Notes: generated from the letters alone by a model not told the origin. Positions 10,999 through 19,188 are shown, counted from the first letter of the stretch. The stretch is DNA of 64,000 nt from Candidatus Pristimantibacillus lignocellulolyticus (GCA_023639215.1 CP097899.1:1657501-1721500); one strand, 5' to 3'. Translations and numbers: made by a program.

Positions 10999-11802
10999 TT
11001 GTATAATGTTATAGGTGTTCGCTTTAAGAAAGCGGGCAAAATATACTACTTTGACCCTGTAGAGCATCCCGTAGAAAAGGATCAACATGTTATTGTTGAG
11101 ACAGCCAGAGGAATTGAATACGGTAAAGTAGTTATTGGTCAGAAGCAAGTAGGAGAAGAGGATGTTGTATTACCTCTTAAACGTGTCATTCGTATTGCTA
11201 ATGAGTCTGATGCACAAGTTGTGGATGAGAATCGCAATGCAGCAGCAGGAGCTTTTACAACATGTATCGAGAAAATTCAACATCATCAATTACGTATGAA
11301 GTTAGTTGACGTTGAATTTACTTTTGATCGTAATAAAATAATTTTTTACTTCACTGCTGAAGGAAGAGTCGATTTCCGTGAGCTTGTGAAAGATTTAGCA
11401 AGTGTTTTCCGTACTCGTATTGAACTTCGTCAAATCGGTGTGCGCGATGAAGCCAAAATGTTAGGCGGAATCGGACCTTGCGGTAGAGTATTATGTTGTT
11501 CATCTTGGTTGGGCGATTTTGAACCTGTTTCTATTAAAATGGCTAAGGATCAAAATTTATCTCTTAATCCAACCAAAATTTCGGGTCTTTGTGGAAGATT
11601 AATGTGTTGCTTGAAATACGAACATGATAATTATGAAAGTGTTCGTGAAGAGCTGCCGACGGTCGGTAAAATGGTTGTCACTTCCTTGGGCGAAGGCAAG
11701 GTTACCGGAATTAATGCATCTACGAAAACAGTATTTGTACAGTTATTTGATATACCAGGTAAGGCAAAGGAACTTTCTTTAGATGAAGTAGTAGTGAAAT
11801 AG
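10999..11802 (+). CDS. ricT: RicT (YaaT), PSP1-domain subunit of the Ric complex
   Basis: In B. subtilis RicA-RicF-RicT (YmcA-YlbF-YaaT) carries Fe-S clusters, acts with RNase Y in mRNA processing and promotes biofilm, competence and sporulation. This 267-residue protein has the PSP1 domain and two cysteine clusters, CGPCGRVLCCSSW near residues 160-172 and CGLCGRLMCCLKYEH near 197-211, which supply the cluster ligands. The start is TTG 10999, with AGGAGGGC 7 bases before it and only 3 bases after the holB stop, so the two are translationally close. yabA follows within 52 bases. Confidence 0.93.
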   Translation: MYNVIGVRFKKAGKIYYFDPVEHPVEKDQHVIVETARGIEYGKVVIGQKQVGEEDVVLPLKRVIRIANESDAQVVDENRNAAAGAFTTCIEKIQHHQLRMKLVDVEFTFDRNKIIFYFTAEGRVDFRELVKDLASVFRTRIELRQIGVRDEAKMLGGIGPCGRVLCCSSWLGDFEPVSIKMAKDQNLSLNPTKISGLCGRLMCCLKYEHDNYESVREELPTVGKMVVTSLGEGKVTGINASTKTVFVQLFDIPGKAKELSLDEVVVK

Positions 11803-11853
11803 GCATAATGCCAATAGTAGCTTAGCATGTGACTCTGGGGTGGATACTTAGAG

Positions 11854-12237
11854 ATGAAGGATATATTTATTCAAATGACGGAAATAGAAAATCGTACAGG
11901 ACAATTACATGTCGATCTCGCATTGCTGAAACAGCAAGTAGTGGCGTTATTGGAAGAAAATCAACGTCTATCTATAGAGAATGAACATCTTAGACAAGTC
12001 TTGAAGCGAGAGCACGATACTGAGCGTGAAGTGGATGCAAGTTCTCCTGTCCACGAGAAAGCAAATCAGCATACAGAGCAAACGGATAATTCTTTGGAGC
12101 AATCCGCTGAACCGGGTGAAGGTCATGATAATTTGGCGAACTTATATCATGAAGGCTTCCATATTTGTAATGTATATTATGGGCATCTTCGTACCGAAGG
12201 GGACTGTCTGTTCTGTCTGTCTTTCTTAAATAAGTGA
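11854..12237 (+). CDS. yabA: Replication initiation control protein YabA
   Basis: YabA links DnaA to the DnaN clamp and stops over-initiation. The 127-residue protein has an N-terminal leucine-zipper coiled coil (about residues 5-50), a polar variable linker (about 55-95) and a C-terminal zinc module H-I-C-N-V...R-T-E-G-D-C-L-F-C at about 105-123. That architecture and length (usual 107-125) match the family. It closes the tmk-to-yabA run; a strong terminator follows 16 bases after the stop. The ribosome site is weak (GGGGTGGA). Confidence 0.92.
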   Translation: MKDIFIQMTEIENRTGQLHVDLALLKQQVVALLEENQRLSIENEHLRQVLKREHDTEREVDASSPVHEKANQHTEQTDNSLEQSAEPGEGHDNLANLYHEGFHICNVYYGHLRTEGDCLFCLSFLNK

Positions 12238-12252
12238 GAACACATTGAGATA

Positions 12253-12291
12253 TAAGGGCCGCCCCAAGATATAATAAGGGCGGCTTTTTTA
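12253..12291 (+). terminator. yabA operon terminator
   Basis: A GC-rich stem pairs GGGCCGCCC (12256-12264) with GGGCGGCTT (about 12279-12287), followed by TTTTTT, 16 bases after the yabA stop. A repeat element begins right after it. Confidence 0.85.
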
Positions 12292-12297
12292 GATGAA

Positions 12298-12472
12298 GTT
12301 CAAAATTACCGATCGTGATCACGATGAGTATGCTAACGTAGTGTACTCGACGTCGAATATGAAGCGAACTTGGAAAGTACGGTTCGCGTGTACGTAATAA
12401 TGTACACTTGCGCTTCCGCCTTTCTCAAGTAGCGCCTCATCTTCTCGGTGCTGACAAGCGATATTTTTGAAC
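12298..12472 (+). repeat. Modular intergenic repeat, full-length with diverged left end
   Basis: GTTCAAAA at the left, TTTTGAAC at the right (12465-12472), the CGTGATCACG palindrome at 12314-12323, then GCTAACGTAG, GAAGCGAACTTGG...GTTCGCGTGTAC and TGTACACTTGCGCTTCCGCC. It is homologous to the elements at 14216, 19016 (inverted) and 43024. It fills the space between the yabA terminator and the trmN6 leader. Confidence 0.85.
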
Positions 12473-12487
12473 CTCGATTGAAAGACG

Positions 12488-12540
12488 AAGTTCGAAAAGC
12501 GGTCTTATGTTTACGATGCGTCGCTACGTAGTTTAATCAA
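12488..12540 (+). repeat. Truncated second copy of the repeat
   Basis: GAAGTTCGAAAAGCGGTCTT followed by TTTACGATGCGTCGCTACGTAG matches the left 50 bases of the family. It is cut off before the hairpin core and follows the complete copy in the same orientation. Confidence 0.65.
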
Positions 12541-12599
12541 TGCTGAAAATAAATTAAACTTTTATATAATTACATTAAGACGTAAGGAGAGAGAATTGC

Positions 12600-13325
12600 T
12601 TGGTCACACACAATCCAGTGGAATTGCTTGAAGGTGAAAGAATTGATGATTTGCTAACGGAATCACAATTAAGAATTATTCAGAGTAGAGAAGTATTTAG
12701 TTTTTCACTAGATGCGGTATTACTTGCACGCTTTGCCAGGTTCCCGAAGAATGGAAGAGCAGCTGACTTTTGTTCAGGTAATGGCGTCATAGCGTTATTA
12801 AGTACTGATAAGACTGACGCTCACATCGATGCCATAGAGATACAACCACGCGTAGCAGAGATCGCACGACGTAATGTAATAATGAATGGGCTAGAGGAGC
12901 GTATTACTGTTATCGAAGCTGATTTGAAGGAATATGCTCTAACAGCGGGTAATGGTATATACGATGTAATAACGGTCAACCCTCCATATATGAAGTCAGC
13001 CGCTGGGGATACTAATATTAATGAACATTATGCGATCGCACGTCATGAAATTTATTGTAATATTGAAGATATCGCTAAAGCGTCTGTCAAATTACTTCGT
13101 CCAGGTGGTAAACTATTTATGGTTCATCGACCATCACGTTTAGTTGATATAACGGAAGCATTACGAAAGTGGAAGATTGAACCTAAAGTTATTCAATTTG
13201 TTCATTCTAATATTAATTCAGAAGCTAATATGGTATTAATCGAGGCGACGCGTGATGGCAAGCCTGATATTAGAGTGCTTCCACCACAAATTGTATATAA
13301 TGAAGCGGGAGAACAAGTGATATGA
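12600..13325 (+). CDS. trmN6: tRNA1(Val) adenine-37 N6-methyltransferase-type protein (YabB/TrmN6)
   Basis: A class I SAM-dependent methyltransferase of 241 residues. AADFCSGNGVIALLL-type motif I lies near residues 53-65 (DFCSGNGVI) and the catalytic NPPY at about 128-131, typical of N6-adenine methylation. By homology with E. coli TrmN6 it modifies A37 of tRNA-Val; the substrate here is inferred. The start is TTG 12600 with TAAGGAGAGAG about 7 bases upstream. Its stop overlaps the rsmI start by 4 bases (ATGA), so they are coupled. The B. subtilis yazA gene normally between them is missing. Confidence 0.88.
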   Translation: MVTHNPVELLEGERIDDLLTESQLRIIQSREVFSFSLDAVLLARFARFPKNGRAADFCSGNGVIALLSTDKTDAHIDAIEIQPRVAEIARRNVIMNGLEERITVIEADLKEYALTAGNGIYDVITVNPPYMKSAAGDTNINEHYAIARHEIYCNIEDIAKASVKLLRPGGKLFMVHRPSRLVDITEALRKWKIEPKVIQFVHSNINSEANMVLIEATRDGKPDIRVLPPQIVYNEAGEQVI

Positions 13326-14209
13326 ACATTCAGAAGAGCTTTATAGATGCTTCACAGGAGCAACAAACAGGTAAACTGTATTTAGTTGCTACACCGATTG
13401 GTAATCTTGAAGACATGACGATGAGAGCTATTCGGACATTACAAGAGGTCGATCTCATTGCTGCAGAAGATACAAGGCAAACGAGAAAGTTGTTAACGCA
13501 TTTTGAGATCAAAACAAAATGCGTCAGCTATCACGAACATAATAAGGAAGCTAGTGGACCTGAACTAATTAAGCTACTATTAGAAGGAAATAATATCGCG
13601 CTTGTAAGTGATGCTGGTATGCCAGCAATTTCAGATCCAGGTGAAGATATTGTAAAAGAAGCTGTCGCTAACGAAATTTCGGTTATTCCGATACCAGGAG
13701 CGAATGCAGCGTTATCTGCACTTATTATGTCAGGATTACCAACAGATCGATTTTCATTTATTGGTTTTTTACCCCGCGATAAAAAAGCGATCATACAACT
13801 CCTTGAAAAATATTCATCATATACTGAAACACTTATTCTTTATGAATCTCCACACCGAATTCGTAAAACGCTAGCTATATTATTAGAAGTTTGGGGCAAT
13901 CGTAAAGTAGCCATAGTACGAGAGCTAACTAAGCGTCATGAAGAAGCTTTACGAGGGACTTTGACGGAGTGCATAGACTGGTTTGAAGAGAATCAACCAA
14001 TGGGCGAGTTCTGTATCCTTATTGAAGGTTTGGATCAAGAGGGTATAAAGTTGCTAGAAGACGCAGCTAATGAATGGTGGCAGAAGTTGACCCTTGAACA
14101 ACATGTCGAGCATTATGAAGCAACGATGTCGAGAAAAGATGCAATGAAGCAGGTAGCGGGGGATCGTGGGTTGTCCAAGCGAGACGTATACAACGAAATC
14201 AACAGATGA
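13322..14209 (+). CDS. rsmI: 16S rRNA 2'-O-ribose C1402 methyltransferase
   Basis: RsmI methylates the 2'-hydroxyl of C1402 in the 30S decoding centre, using SAM. The 295-residue protein has the SPOUT-unrelated tetrapyrrole-methylase fold: LVATPIGNLEDMTMRA near residues 20-35, AEDTRQTRKLL near 49-59, LVSDAGMPAISDPGE near 96-110 and the ETLILYESPHR segment near 169-179. It starts at ATG 13322 inside the trmN6 stop. No hairpin terminator follows directly; a palindromic repeat begins 7 bases after the stop and may form the 3' end of the message. Confidence 0.95.
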   Translation: MNIQKSFIDASQEQQTGKLYLVATPIGNLEDMTMRAIRTLQEVDLIAAEDTRQTRKLLTHFEIKTKCVSYHEHNKEASGPELIKLLLEGNNIALVSDAGMPAISDPGEDIVKEAVANEISVIPIPGANAALSALIMSGLPTDRFSFIGFLPRDKKAIIQLLEKYSSYTETLILYESPHRIRKTLAILLEVWGNRKVAIVRELTKRHEEALRGTLTECIDWFEENQPMGEFCILIEGLDQEGIKLLEDAANEWWQKLTLEQHVEHYEATMSRKDAMKQVAGDRGLSKRDVYNEINR

Positions 14210-14215
14210 GATGAA

Positions 14216-14386
14216 ATTCAAAAAGCGGACTTTGATAACGATGTAGCGCTAACGTAGCGTAGTCGGCGTCGCATCTGAAACGAACTTGGAAAGTACGGTT
14301 CGCGTGTACCAACTACGTACACTTGCGCTTCCGCCTTTCTCAAGTAGCGTTTCACCTGCTTGATTCTGAAAGTCCACTTATTGAAC
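14216..14386 (+). repeat. Modular intergenic repeat, full-length
   Basis: The left end ATTCAAAAAGCGGACTTT (14216-14233) is the inverted match, with three mismatches, of the right end AAAGTCCACTTATTGAAC (14369-14386). The core carries GAACTTGGAAAGTACGGTTCG, GTGTACCAACTACGTACAC and GCGCTTCCGCCTTTCTCAAG. It begins 7 bases after the rsmI stop. Confidence 0.9.
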
Positions 14387-14403
14387 CTCGATTGGAAGGG
14401 GAA

Positions 14404-14466
14404 GTTCAAAAAGTGGACTTTGATAACGATGAGTATGCTGACGTAGCTTACCCGATATTCAGCATG
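14404..14466 (+). repeat. Truncated second copy of the repeat
   Basis: GTTCAAAAAGTGGACTTTGATAACGATGAGTATGCTGACGTAGCTTA-type left third only, in the same orientation as and 17 bases after the full copy. It ends at the - strand terminator of abrB. Confidence 0.8.
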
Positions 14467-14479
14467 TAAGATATCAAGA

Positions 14480-14518
14480 CAAAAAAAGACCTTCCTGGCA
14501 GAAAACGTCCAGGAAGGC
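14480..14518 (-). terminator. abrB terminator
   Basis: CCTTCCTGG (14490-14498) and CCAGGAAGG (14509-14517) form a perfect 9-bp stem; on the - strand it is followed by TCTTTTTTT. Confidence 0.88.
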
Positions 14519-14580
14519 ATCAAGGAGTATTTAAAAGGTTAGAATTAACATATCAATAAATACAGTATACATTATTTTTC

Positions 14581-14835
14581 TTATTTTGTCACAGGAGTTG
14601 GCATTTCTGATAAACAATTATGACAAACAATTTTTCCTTTGAAGTAAGAAACGTTTTCTGCGTTGCCACAGAAGATACATGCAGGCTCGTATTTCTTCAA
14701 CATAATACGCTCGCCATCTACATAAATCTCTAGAGCATCTTTTTCTCCGATTCCCAACGTACGTCTTAATTCGATAGGAATAACGACACGACCTAGTTCA
14801 TCTACTTTACGTACAATACCTGTTGATTTCATCAT
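14581..14835 (-). CDS. abrB: Transition-state regulator AbrB
   Basis: DNA-binding repressor of stationary-phase and sporulation genes. The N-terminal swapped-hairpin domain MKSTGIVRKVDELGRVVIP...LRRTLGI is nearly the B. subtilis sequence. The C-terminal half differs: it is short and carries C-x2-C-x15-C-x2-C (about residues 54-76), which looks like a zinc-binding ribbon. I place the start at ATG 14835 because GAGAGGACGG lies upstream on the - strand and the product then begins with the conserved MKSTGIVRK; the longer frame from 14880 has no site. 84 residues. It has its own terminator. spoVG, a classical AbrB target, is at 24787. Confidence 0.93.
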   Translation of the reverse strand: MMKSTGIVRKVDELGRVVIPIELRRTLGIGEKDALEIYVDGERIMLKKYEPACIFCGNAENVSYFKGKIVCHNCLSEMPTPVTK

Positions 14836-15099
14836 TTTAATTCCGTCCTCTCGCAAGTAAACAATGTCATTATTCGACAATGTTCGTGTTATTTAGCTTA
14901 ATAATACCAACTATTACCAGAAGAGTCAATATTATTTTTTAGTAAAAATGCTTATAAAATAGACTTTTACAATACAAAGATGGTAATTTACTTTGTAATA
15001 GAATACAACATTTTCGACATTTTGGAAACTAATAAACGACATCATTCGACAAAAAACTTATTTTGTGTCGATACCATGAACAAAAGGAGGCTAATATAT

Positions 15100-16407
15100 A
15101 TGTCATTACTAAGTGAAGAGAAAGTATTTAAGGATCCAGTTCATAATTATGTGTATGTGCAAGATGAATTAATTTGGAATTTAATTAATACATCCGAATT
15201 TCAGCGATTGAGAAGGATTAGACAACTTGGAACGACTTATCTAACATTTCATGGAGCAGAACATAGTCGCTTTTCACATTCGTTAGGTGTGTACGAAATT
15301 ACACGGAAAATCATCTCTCAATTTGAGAGATATAATTACCCAGACTGGCCCAAAGAGGAAAGACTAATTGCTTTATGTGCAGCGTTACTTCATGATGTGG
15401 GTCATGCTCCTTTTTCTCATTCTATTGAAGAAATATTTGAAACAGACCATGAAGAGTGGACGATTGAAATTTTGTTAGGCGATACGGAAATTAATAAGGT
15501 ATTAAGAAGCAGTTCCGAGCAACTACCACAGCAAGTGGCTCAAGTCATCCAGAAGACATATTCACAATCTATTGTTGTTAGTTTAATCTCAAGTCAATTA
15601 GATGCAGATCGTATGGATTACTTATTAAGAGATGCATATTTTACCGGAACGAATTATGGAAATTTTGACTTAGAAAGAATTTTGAGAGTATTACGACCGC
15701 ATGAGGGAAGCATAGTCGTGAAGGAAAGTGGGATGCATGCCGTTGAGCATTATTTAATGTCAAGATACCAGATGTACTGGCAAGTTTATTTCCATCCTGT
15801 AACACGAAGTTCAGAAATAATTTTGCGGCAAATATTTAAGCGTGCTAAACAATTATTTGAGCAAAATTATTCGTTCAAATGGATGGATTCAGCTATTCTC
15901 TCTTTAATAGAAGAAACACTAAATTTAGAGACATATTTACGACTAGATGAGTCACTAATGCAGTACACTTTTTCATGCTGGATAAACGAAAATGATTCGA
16001 TTTTATCTGGCCTATGTGAACGCTTTCTTAATCGAAAATTGTACAAGTATATAACGGTTGATAATTTAGACCATGAATGGTTGGAAAAACTTAAAAATGT
16101 ATTTATTTCTATTGGAATGCATCCAGAATATGATCTCGAAATTGACTATCCATATGATCGACCATATGATATATATCGACCAGAGCAAAGTGGAAATGGG
16201 AGTAAGGAAAAAGCTCCAATTATGCTACTAGAACAAAATGGAAGTTTATCCGAAATTGCTTCTAAATCTGACATTGTTGCATCAATTAGCGGATTACACG
16301 AAGGCAAATTTCATCTGTATTATCCAGAAGAATTACTAATTAGACATATTGATCAATTAAATGATGAAATGCTACAAATTTTCAATCTAACTAAAGAGGA
16401 GTTTTAA
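15100..16407 (+). CDS. HD-domain phosphohydrolase (dGTPase-like, YwfO-type)
   Basis: A 435-residue cytoplasmic HD-superfamily enzyme. Metal ligands are visible in HSRFSHSLGVYEI (about residues 54-66) and LLHDVGHAPFSHS (about 97-109), with SSQLDADRMDYLLRD near 165-179 supplying the later Asp. The sequence resembles YwfO/SAMHD1-like dNTP triphosphohydrolases; the substrate is not proven. AAAGGAGG (15083-15090) directs ATG 15100; the longer frame from 14980 has no site. It occupies the position where B. subtilis has metS, and tatD follows after 5 bases, so the two are co-transcribed. Confidence 0.85.
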   Translation: MSLLSEEKVFKDPVHNYVYVQDELIWNLINTSEFQRLRRIRQLGTTYLTFHGAEHSRFSHSLGVYEITRKIISQFERYNYPDWPKEERLIALCAALLHDVGHAPFSHSIEEIFETDHEEWTIEILLGDTEINKVLRSSSEQLPQQVAQVIQKTYSQSIVVSLISSQLDADRMDYLLRDAYFTGTNYGNFDLERILRVLRPHEGSIVVKESGMHAVEHYLMSRYQMYWQVYFHPVTRSSEIILRQIFKRAKQLFEQNYSFKWMDSAILSLIEETLNLETYLRLDESLMQYTFSCWINENDSILSGLCERFLNRKLYKYITVDNLDHEWLEKLKNVFISIGMHPEYDLEIDYPYDRPYDIYRPEQSGNGSKEKAPIMLLEQNGSLSEIASKSDIVASISGLHEGKFHLYYPEELLIRHIDQLNDEMLQIFNLTKEEF

Positions 16408-16412
16408 ACATC

Positions 16413-17186
16413 ATGCCCGTATTATTCGACACACACGCACATCTAGATTCGCCTCAATTCGATGAGGATCGCGCTGAGATGATCGCTCGAGCAAGAGAAG
16501 CTGGAGTGGAGCTTATTGTGAATGTAGGTTTTGATCGCAAGACGATTCCAACAACAATAGCTTTAGCCGAGCAATATGATTTTATCTATGCTGCAGTTGG
16601 TTGGCATCCTGTAGAAAGTATACATATGCAAGCTGGAGATCTTGAATGGATTGAAGAATTATGCAAACATCCTAAAGTCGTTGCAATCGGTGAAATTGGA
16701 CTTGATTATCATTGGGATACTTCTCCTAAAGAAGTGCAACATGATGTGTTCCGTCAACAGATTAGACTAGCTAAAAAGATTAAAAAACCAATCATTATTC
16801 ATAATCGTGATGCTCATGAAGATGTGATTCGGATATTGAAAGAAGAAGGTGCCTCTGAAGTCGGGGGTATTATGCATTGTTTCTCAGGAAGTTGGGAAAG
16901 TGCACAACAATGTCTAGATATGAACTTCTATATCTCATTTGGAGGACCACTTACTTTCAAAAATGCTAGAGTTCCAAAAGAGGTACTTGCAAACGTTCCA
17001 CTTGATCGAATTTTGATCGAAACGGACTGTCCATATCTTGCTCCACATCCACACCGTGGGAAGCGAAATGAGACCGCTTTTGTGTCACTTGTCGCAGAGA
17101 CCGCCTCTCAAATTAAGGGAATTTCTGTAGATGAATTGGCAGCTATAACAATGCAAAATGGAAAAAATTGTTTCAAAATTAAGTAA
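16413..17186 (+). CDS. tatD: TatD family metal-dependent hydrolase (YabD)
   Basis: A 257-residue TIM-barrel amidohydrolase. E. coli TatD is a 3'-5' DNA/RNA exonuclease; the role here is by homology. Ligand motifs are in order: DTHAHLDSPQFDEDR (residues 6-20), GEIGLDYHW (about 92-100), PIIIHNRDAHED (about 125-136), MHCFSGS (about 154-160) and LIETDCPYLAPHPHRGKRN (about 198-216). It starts 5 bases after the HD gene, with GAGGAG overlapping the end of that gene. The usual B. subtilis neighbour yabE follows after a long leader. No terminator was seen after the stop. Confidence 0.93.
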   Translation: MPVLFDTHAHLDSPQFDEDRAEMIARAREAGVELIVNVGFDRKTIPTTIALAEQYDFIYAAVGWHPVESIHMQAGDLEWIEELCKHPKVVAIGEIGLDYHWDTSPKEVQHDVFRQQIRLAKKIKKPIIIHNRDAHEDVIRILKEEGASEVGGIMHCFSGSWESAQQCLDMNFYISFGGPLTFKNARVPKEVLANVPLDRILIETDCPYLAPHPHRGKRNETAFVSLVAETASQIKGISVDELAAITMQNGKNCFKIK

Positions 17187-17484
17187 GATCGGTTGAAAAA
17201 GGCAGGAAAATGGACATTTCATGGATAAAAACTCTATTTTGTTGCCGAAAACAATATAATATTCCGAAATAACCCTGATTTTTACGTGAAATCGCATTTT
17301 ATCGCTTCTTTACAAGTAGTTGCCGAACAAGGTATGATTCATCTCAGAACTTTTACATTCTGTATTGGATTTCCAGTTTTCACTAATAAGATTTCAATCG
17401 CATCACAAGTTGTCTCACTTTGTATTTTGATAGTACTCATTATCATAACTTCAAAGTTTGTATCTATCGATTTTGCATAATTAA

Positions 17485-17612
17485 GAGATAGCCGACATAG
17501 GGATAGAGATGTGGGAGGAATCAAGAGAGCTGGAAGCGTGCAAAGCACGCCATATAGGTTATAGTCACGTCAGTTGTAACATGCGTAACACTTGGCGGCG
17601 GGGCTATGAAGG
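17485..17612 (+). ncRNA. Probable c-di-AMP riboswitch (ydaO/yuaA type) in the yabE leader
   Basis: ATAGCC (17488-17493) and GGCTAT (17602-17607) pair perfectly to close the domain, and the closing strand leads straight into GAAGGAGG, the yabE ribosome site. Inside are GCCGACATAGGG, GGGAGGAATCAA, a hairpin (GCGTGC-AAA-GCACGC) and CACGTCAGTTGTAAC. These resemble the remembered ydaO consensus GCCGAAUCC, GGGGUGAAUCAA and CCGUCAGCUAACxCCGxAGGC, with divergence. ydaO riboswitches commonly precede cell-wall hydrolase genes like yabE. The rest of the 17187-17624 gap shows nothing else. Confidence 0.6.
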
Positions 17613-17624
17613 AGGACCGATGAA

Positions 17625-18773
17625 GTGGGCAATATTCCAGTTAAGGACACCCATGGCAAACGATCATCCAGCATGACTTTCGCAATGCGATGGAGGCATG
17701 GAAACTTGCGTTTGATTATGTTAAGTATAATAATCTCAATCGCTATGTCTTTCATGTTTTTGGTGTTGTTATACGGGGCGACGGAAAAAAACGTCTCCGT
17801 AGTAGTGAATGGACAAGAAACCGTTGTGACAACAAAACAATGGGTCCTGCAACGCCTACTGGATGAACAAGCTATTACTGTAGGACCGCATGACAAAATT
17901 TCAGCATCACTTAATGCGCCGATTAAGGATGGTGATATCATTGAAGTTAATCATGCAATGCCGATCACAGTTGTAGCCGACGGAAATACGTCAACGGTAT
18001 ACACGACAGAGAAAACGGTGCAGGCAGCGATCGAGGATCTCGATATATCGATTCGCAGTCAAGATGAAATAGATCCTCCTCTTGCTTCAAGCATTGAGGA
18101 GAACGAGACCATTACGGTGGTCCGTGTAGAAACAAAAGTAACGTCAAACGAAAAGACGGTACCTTTCTCTATCGTGAAGAAGGAAGACGCTAGTTTGGTT
18201 AAGGGCACAGAAAAAGTTGTGCAATCTGGCCAAGAAGGTGTTGTAGTCGAACAGTTAGAAGCAAGATATGAAGATGGTGTACTCGTATCTAATTCAGTCA
18301 TAAGTGAAACTGTGAAGACAAATACAGTAGACCAGGTAGTAGCTGTGGGTGCAGCGAAACCTAAGTCGACAGTCACAACGTTATCAAACAGCAGTTCTTC
18401 TGTTGAGCAAGTAACGAAGGGTGACTACACTTTCAATGCGAAAAAAGTTTTGACGAATGTTACGCTTACTGCATATACGGCGGGCGCTGAATCTACAGGT
18501 AAAAGTGAAGGGGATGCAGGTTACGGAGTAACCGCATCTGGCACTACTGTAGAGGAAGGTCGTACGATTGCAGTCGATACTTCTGTCATTCCTATGGGAT
18601 GGTGGGTATATATCGAAGGCGTAGGTTTAAGACGTGCAGAAGATAAAGGCGGGGCGATTAAAGGTAACAAGATCGATGTTTACTTTGAAAGCTTGAATGT
18701 CGCTACGAAGTTCGGCAAAAAGAAAGGTGTTAAAGTCTACGTAATCGGACCTAACAAACCATCTGCTAGTTAA
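17625..18773 (+). CDS. yabE: YabE-like cell-wall-active protein (DUF348-G5-3D)
   Basis: A 382-residue membrane-anchored or exported protein. One N-terminal hydrophobic segment (about residues 30-50, LIMLSIIISIAMSFMFLVLL) is followed by two DUF348 modules (about 55-165), a G5 domain (about 165-245) and a C-terminal 3D domain (about 275-380). The 3D aspartates are in TIAVDTSVIPMG and AEDKGGAIKGNKIDVYF. 3D/Rpf2 proteins are thought to cleave peptidoglycan. GGAGGA lies about 8 bases before GTG 17625; an ATG at 17620 in another frame opens only an 18-codon ORF. A probable c-di-AMP riboswitch precedes it, fitting wall control, and a terminator follows. Confidence 0.9.
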   Translation: MGNIPVKDTHGKRSSSMTFAMRWRHGNLRLIMLSIIISIAMSFMFLVLLYGATEKNVSVVVNGQETVVTTKQWVLQRLLDEQAITVGPHDKISASLNAPIKDGDIIEVNHAMPITVVADGNTSTVYTTEKTVQAAIEDLDISIRSQDEIDPPLASSIEENETITVVRVETKVTSNEKTVPFSIVKKEDASLVKGTEKVVQSGQEGVVVEQLEARYEDGVLVSNSVISETVKTNTVDQVVAVGAAKPKSTVTTLSNSSSSVEQVTKGDYTFNAKKVLTNVTLTAYTAGAESTGKSEGDAGYGVTASGTTVEEGRTIAVDTSVIPMGWWVYIEGVGLRRAEDKGGAIKGNKIDVYFESLNVATKFGKKKGVKVYVIGPNKPSAS

Positions 18774-18817
18774 TTTCATTTTCTGTATCGCATTGTTTAG
18801 TTAAATATGCCATGATA

Positions 18818-18850
18818 AGAGGAGAGGCTAATTTGCCTCTCCTTTTTGTT
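18818..18850 (+). terminator. yabE terminator
   Basis: AGGAGAGGC, TAATTT loop, GCCTCTCCT then TTTTGTTTTT: a perfect 9-bp stem. Confidence 0.88.
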
Positions 18851-18898
18851 TTTATGTATATGTAATATAGGCTATACTAGACAAATGAGTAAGCGACC

Positions 18899-18947
18899 GT
18901 GTACGTTAGTCGTACACAAATCTCTACAATGTTTCTAAAAGAAACAT
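18899..18947 (+). repeat. Double-hairpin module of the repeat family
   Basis: GTGTACG-TTAGT-CGTACAC (18899-18917) followed by ATGTTTCT-AAA-AGAAACAT (18929-18947), two perfect small hairpins. The same pair occurs at 2883-2935, 22305-22342 and 50840-50890 in either order. It lies between the yabE terminator and the full repeat at 19016. Confidence 0.7.
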
Positions 18948-19015
18948 CGTTCAAGAGATTAAGTTTGCTTTATATTCGATGTTTTGAATTAACTTTGAAC
19001 TAACTTAAAATGAAA

Positions 19016-19188
19016 GTTCAAAAAGCGGGCTTTCAGAACCGAGAAGATGGAGCGTTACTTGAGAAAGACGGAAGCGCAAGTGTACATGATTACGTACACG
19101 CGAACTGTACTTTCCAAGTTCGCTTCATATTCGATGTCGAGTATGTTACGTTAGCATACCCATCGTTATCAAAGCCCGCTTTTTGAAC
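19016..19188 (-). repeat. Complete modular repeat with 18-bp perfect terminal inverted repeats
   Basis: GTTCAAAAAGCGGGCTTT (19016-19033) and AAAGCCCGCTTTTTGAAC (19171-19188) are exact inverted copies closing a 173-bp element. The core holds GTGTACATGATTACGTACAC and GCGAACTGTACTTTCCAAGTTCGC hairpins. Relative to the copies at 14216 and 43024 it is inverted. The rnmV ribosome site follows 8 bases after the element. No open reading frame of interest lies inside, and no clear target-site duplication was found. Confidence 0.9.

Noticed and set aside
14218..14523. A - strand ORF with the segment RYLRKAEAQVYVVGTREPYF, also found at 42914-43168
   Set aside because: It is the translation of the modular repeat. 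It recurs because the DNA repeats, lacks a ribosome site and breaks in other copies.
17286..17480. A 64-codon ORF between tatD and yabE
   Set aside because: No ribosome site and no recognisable domain, and it runs up to the probable riboswitch.
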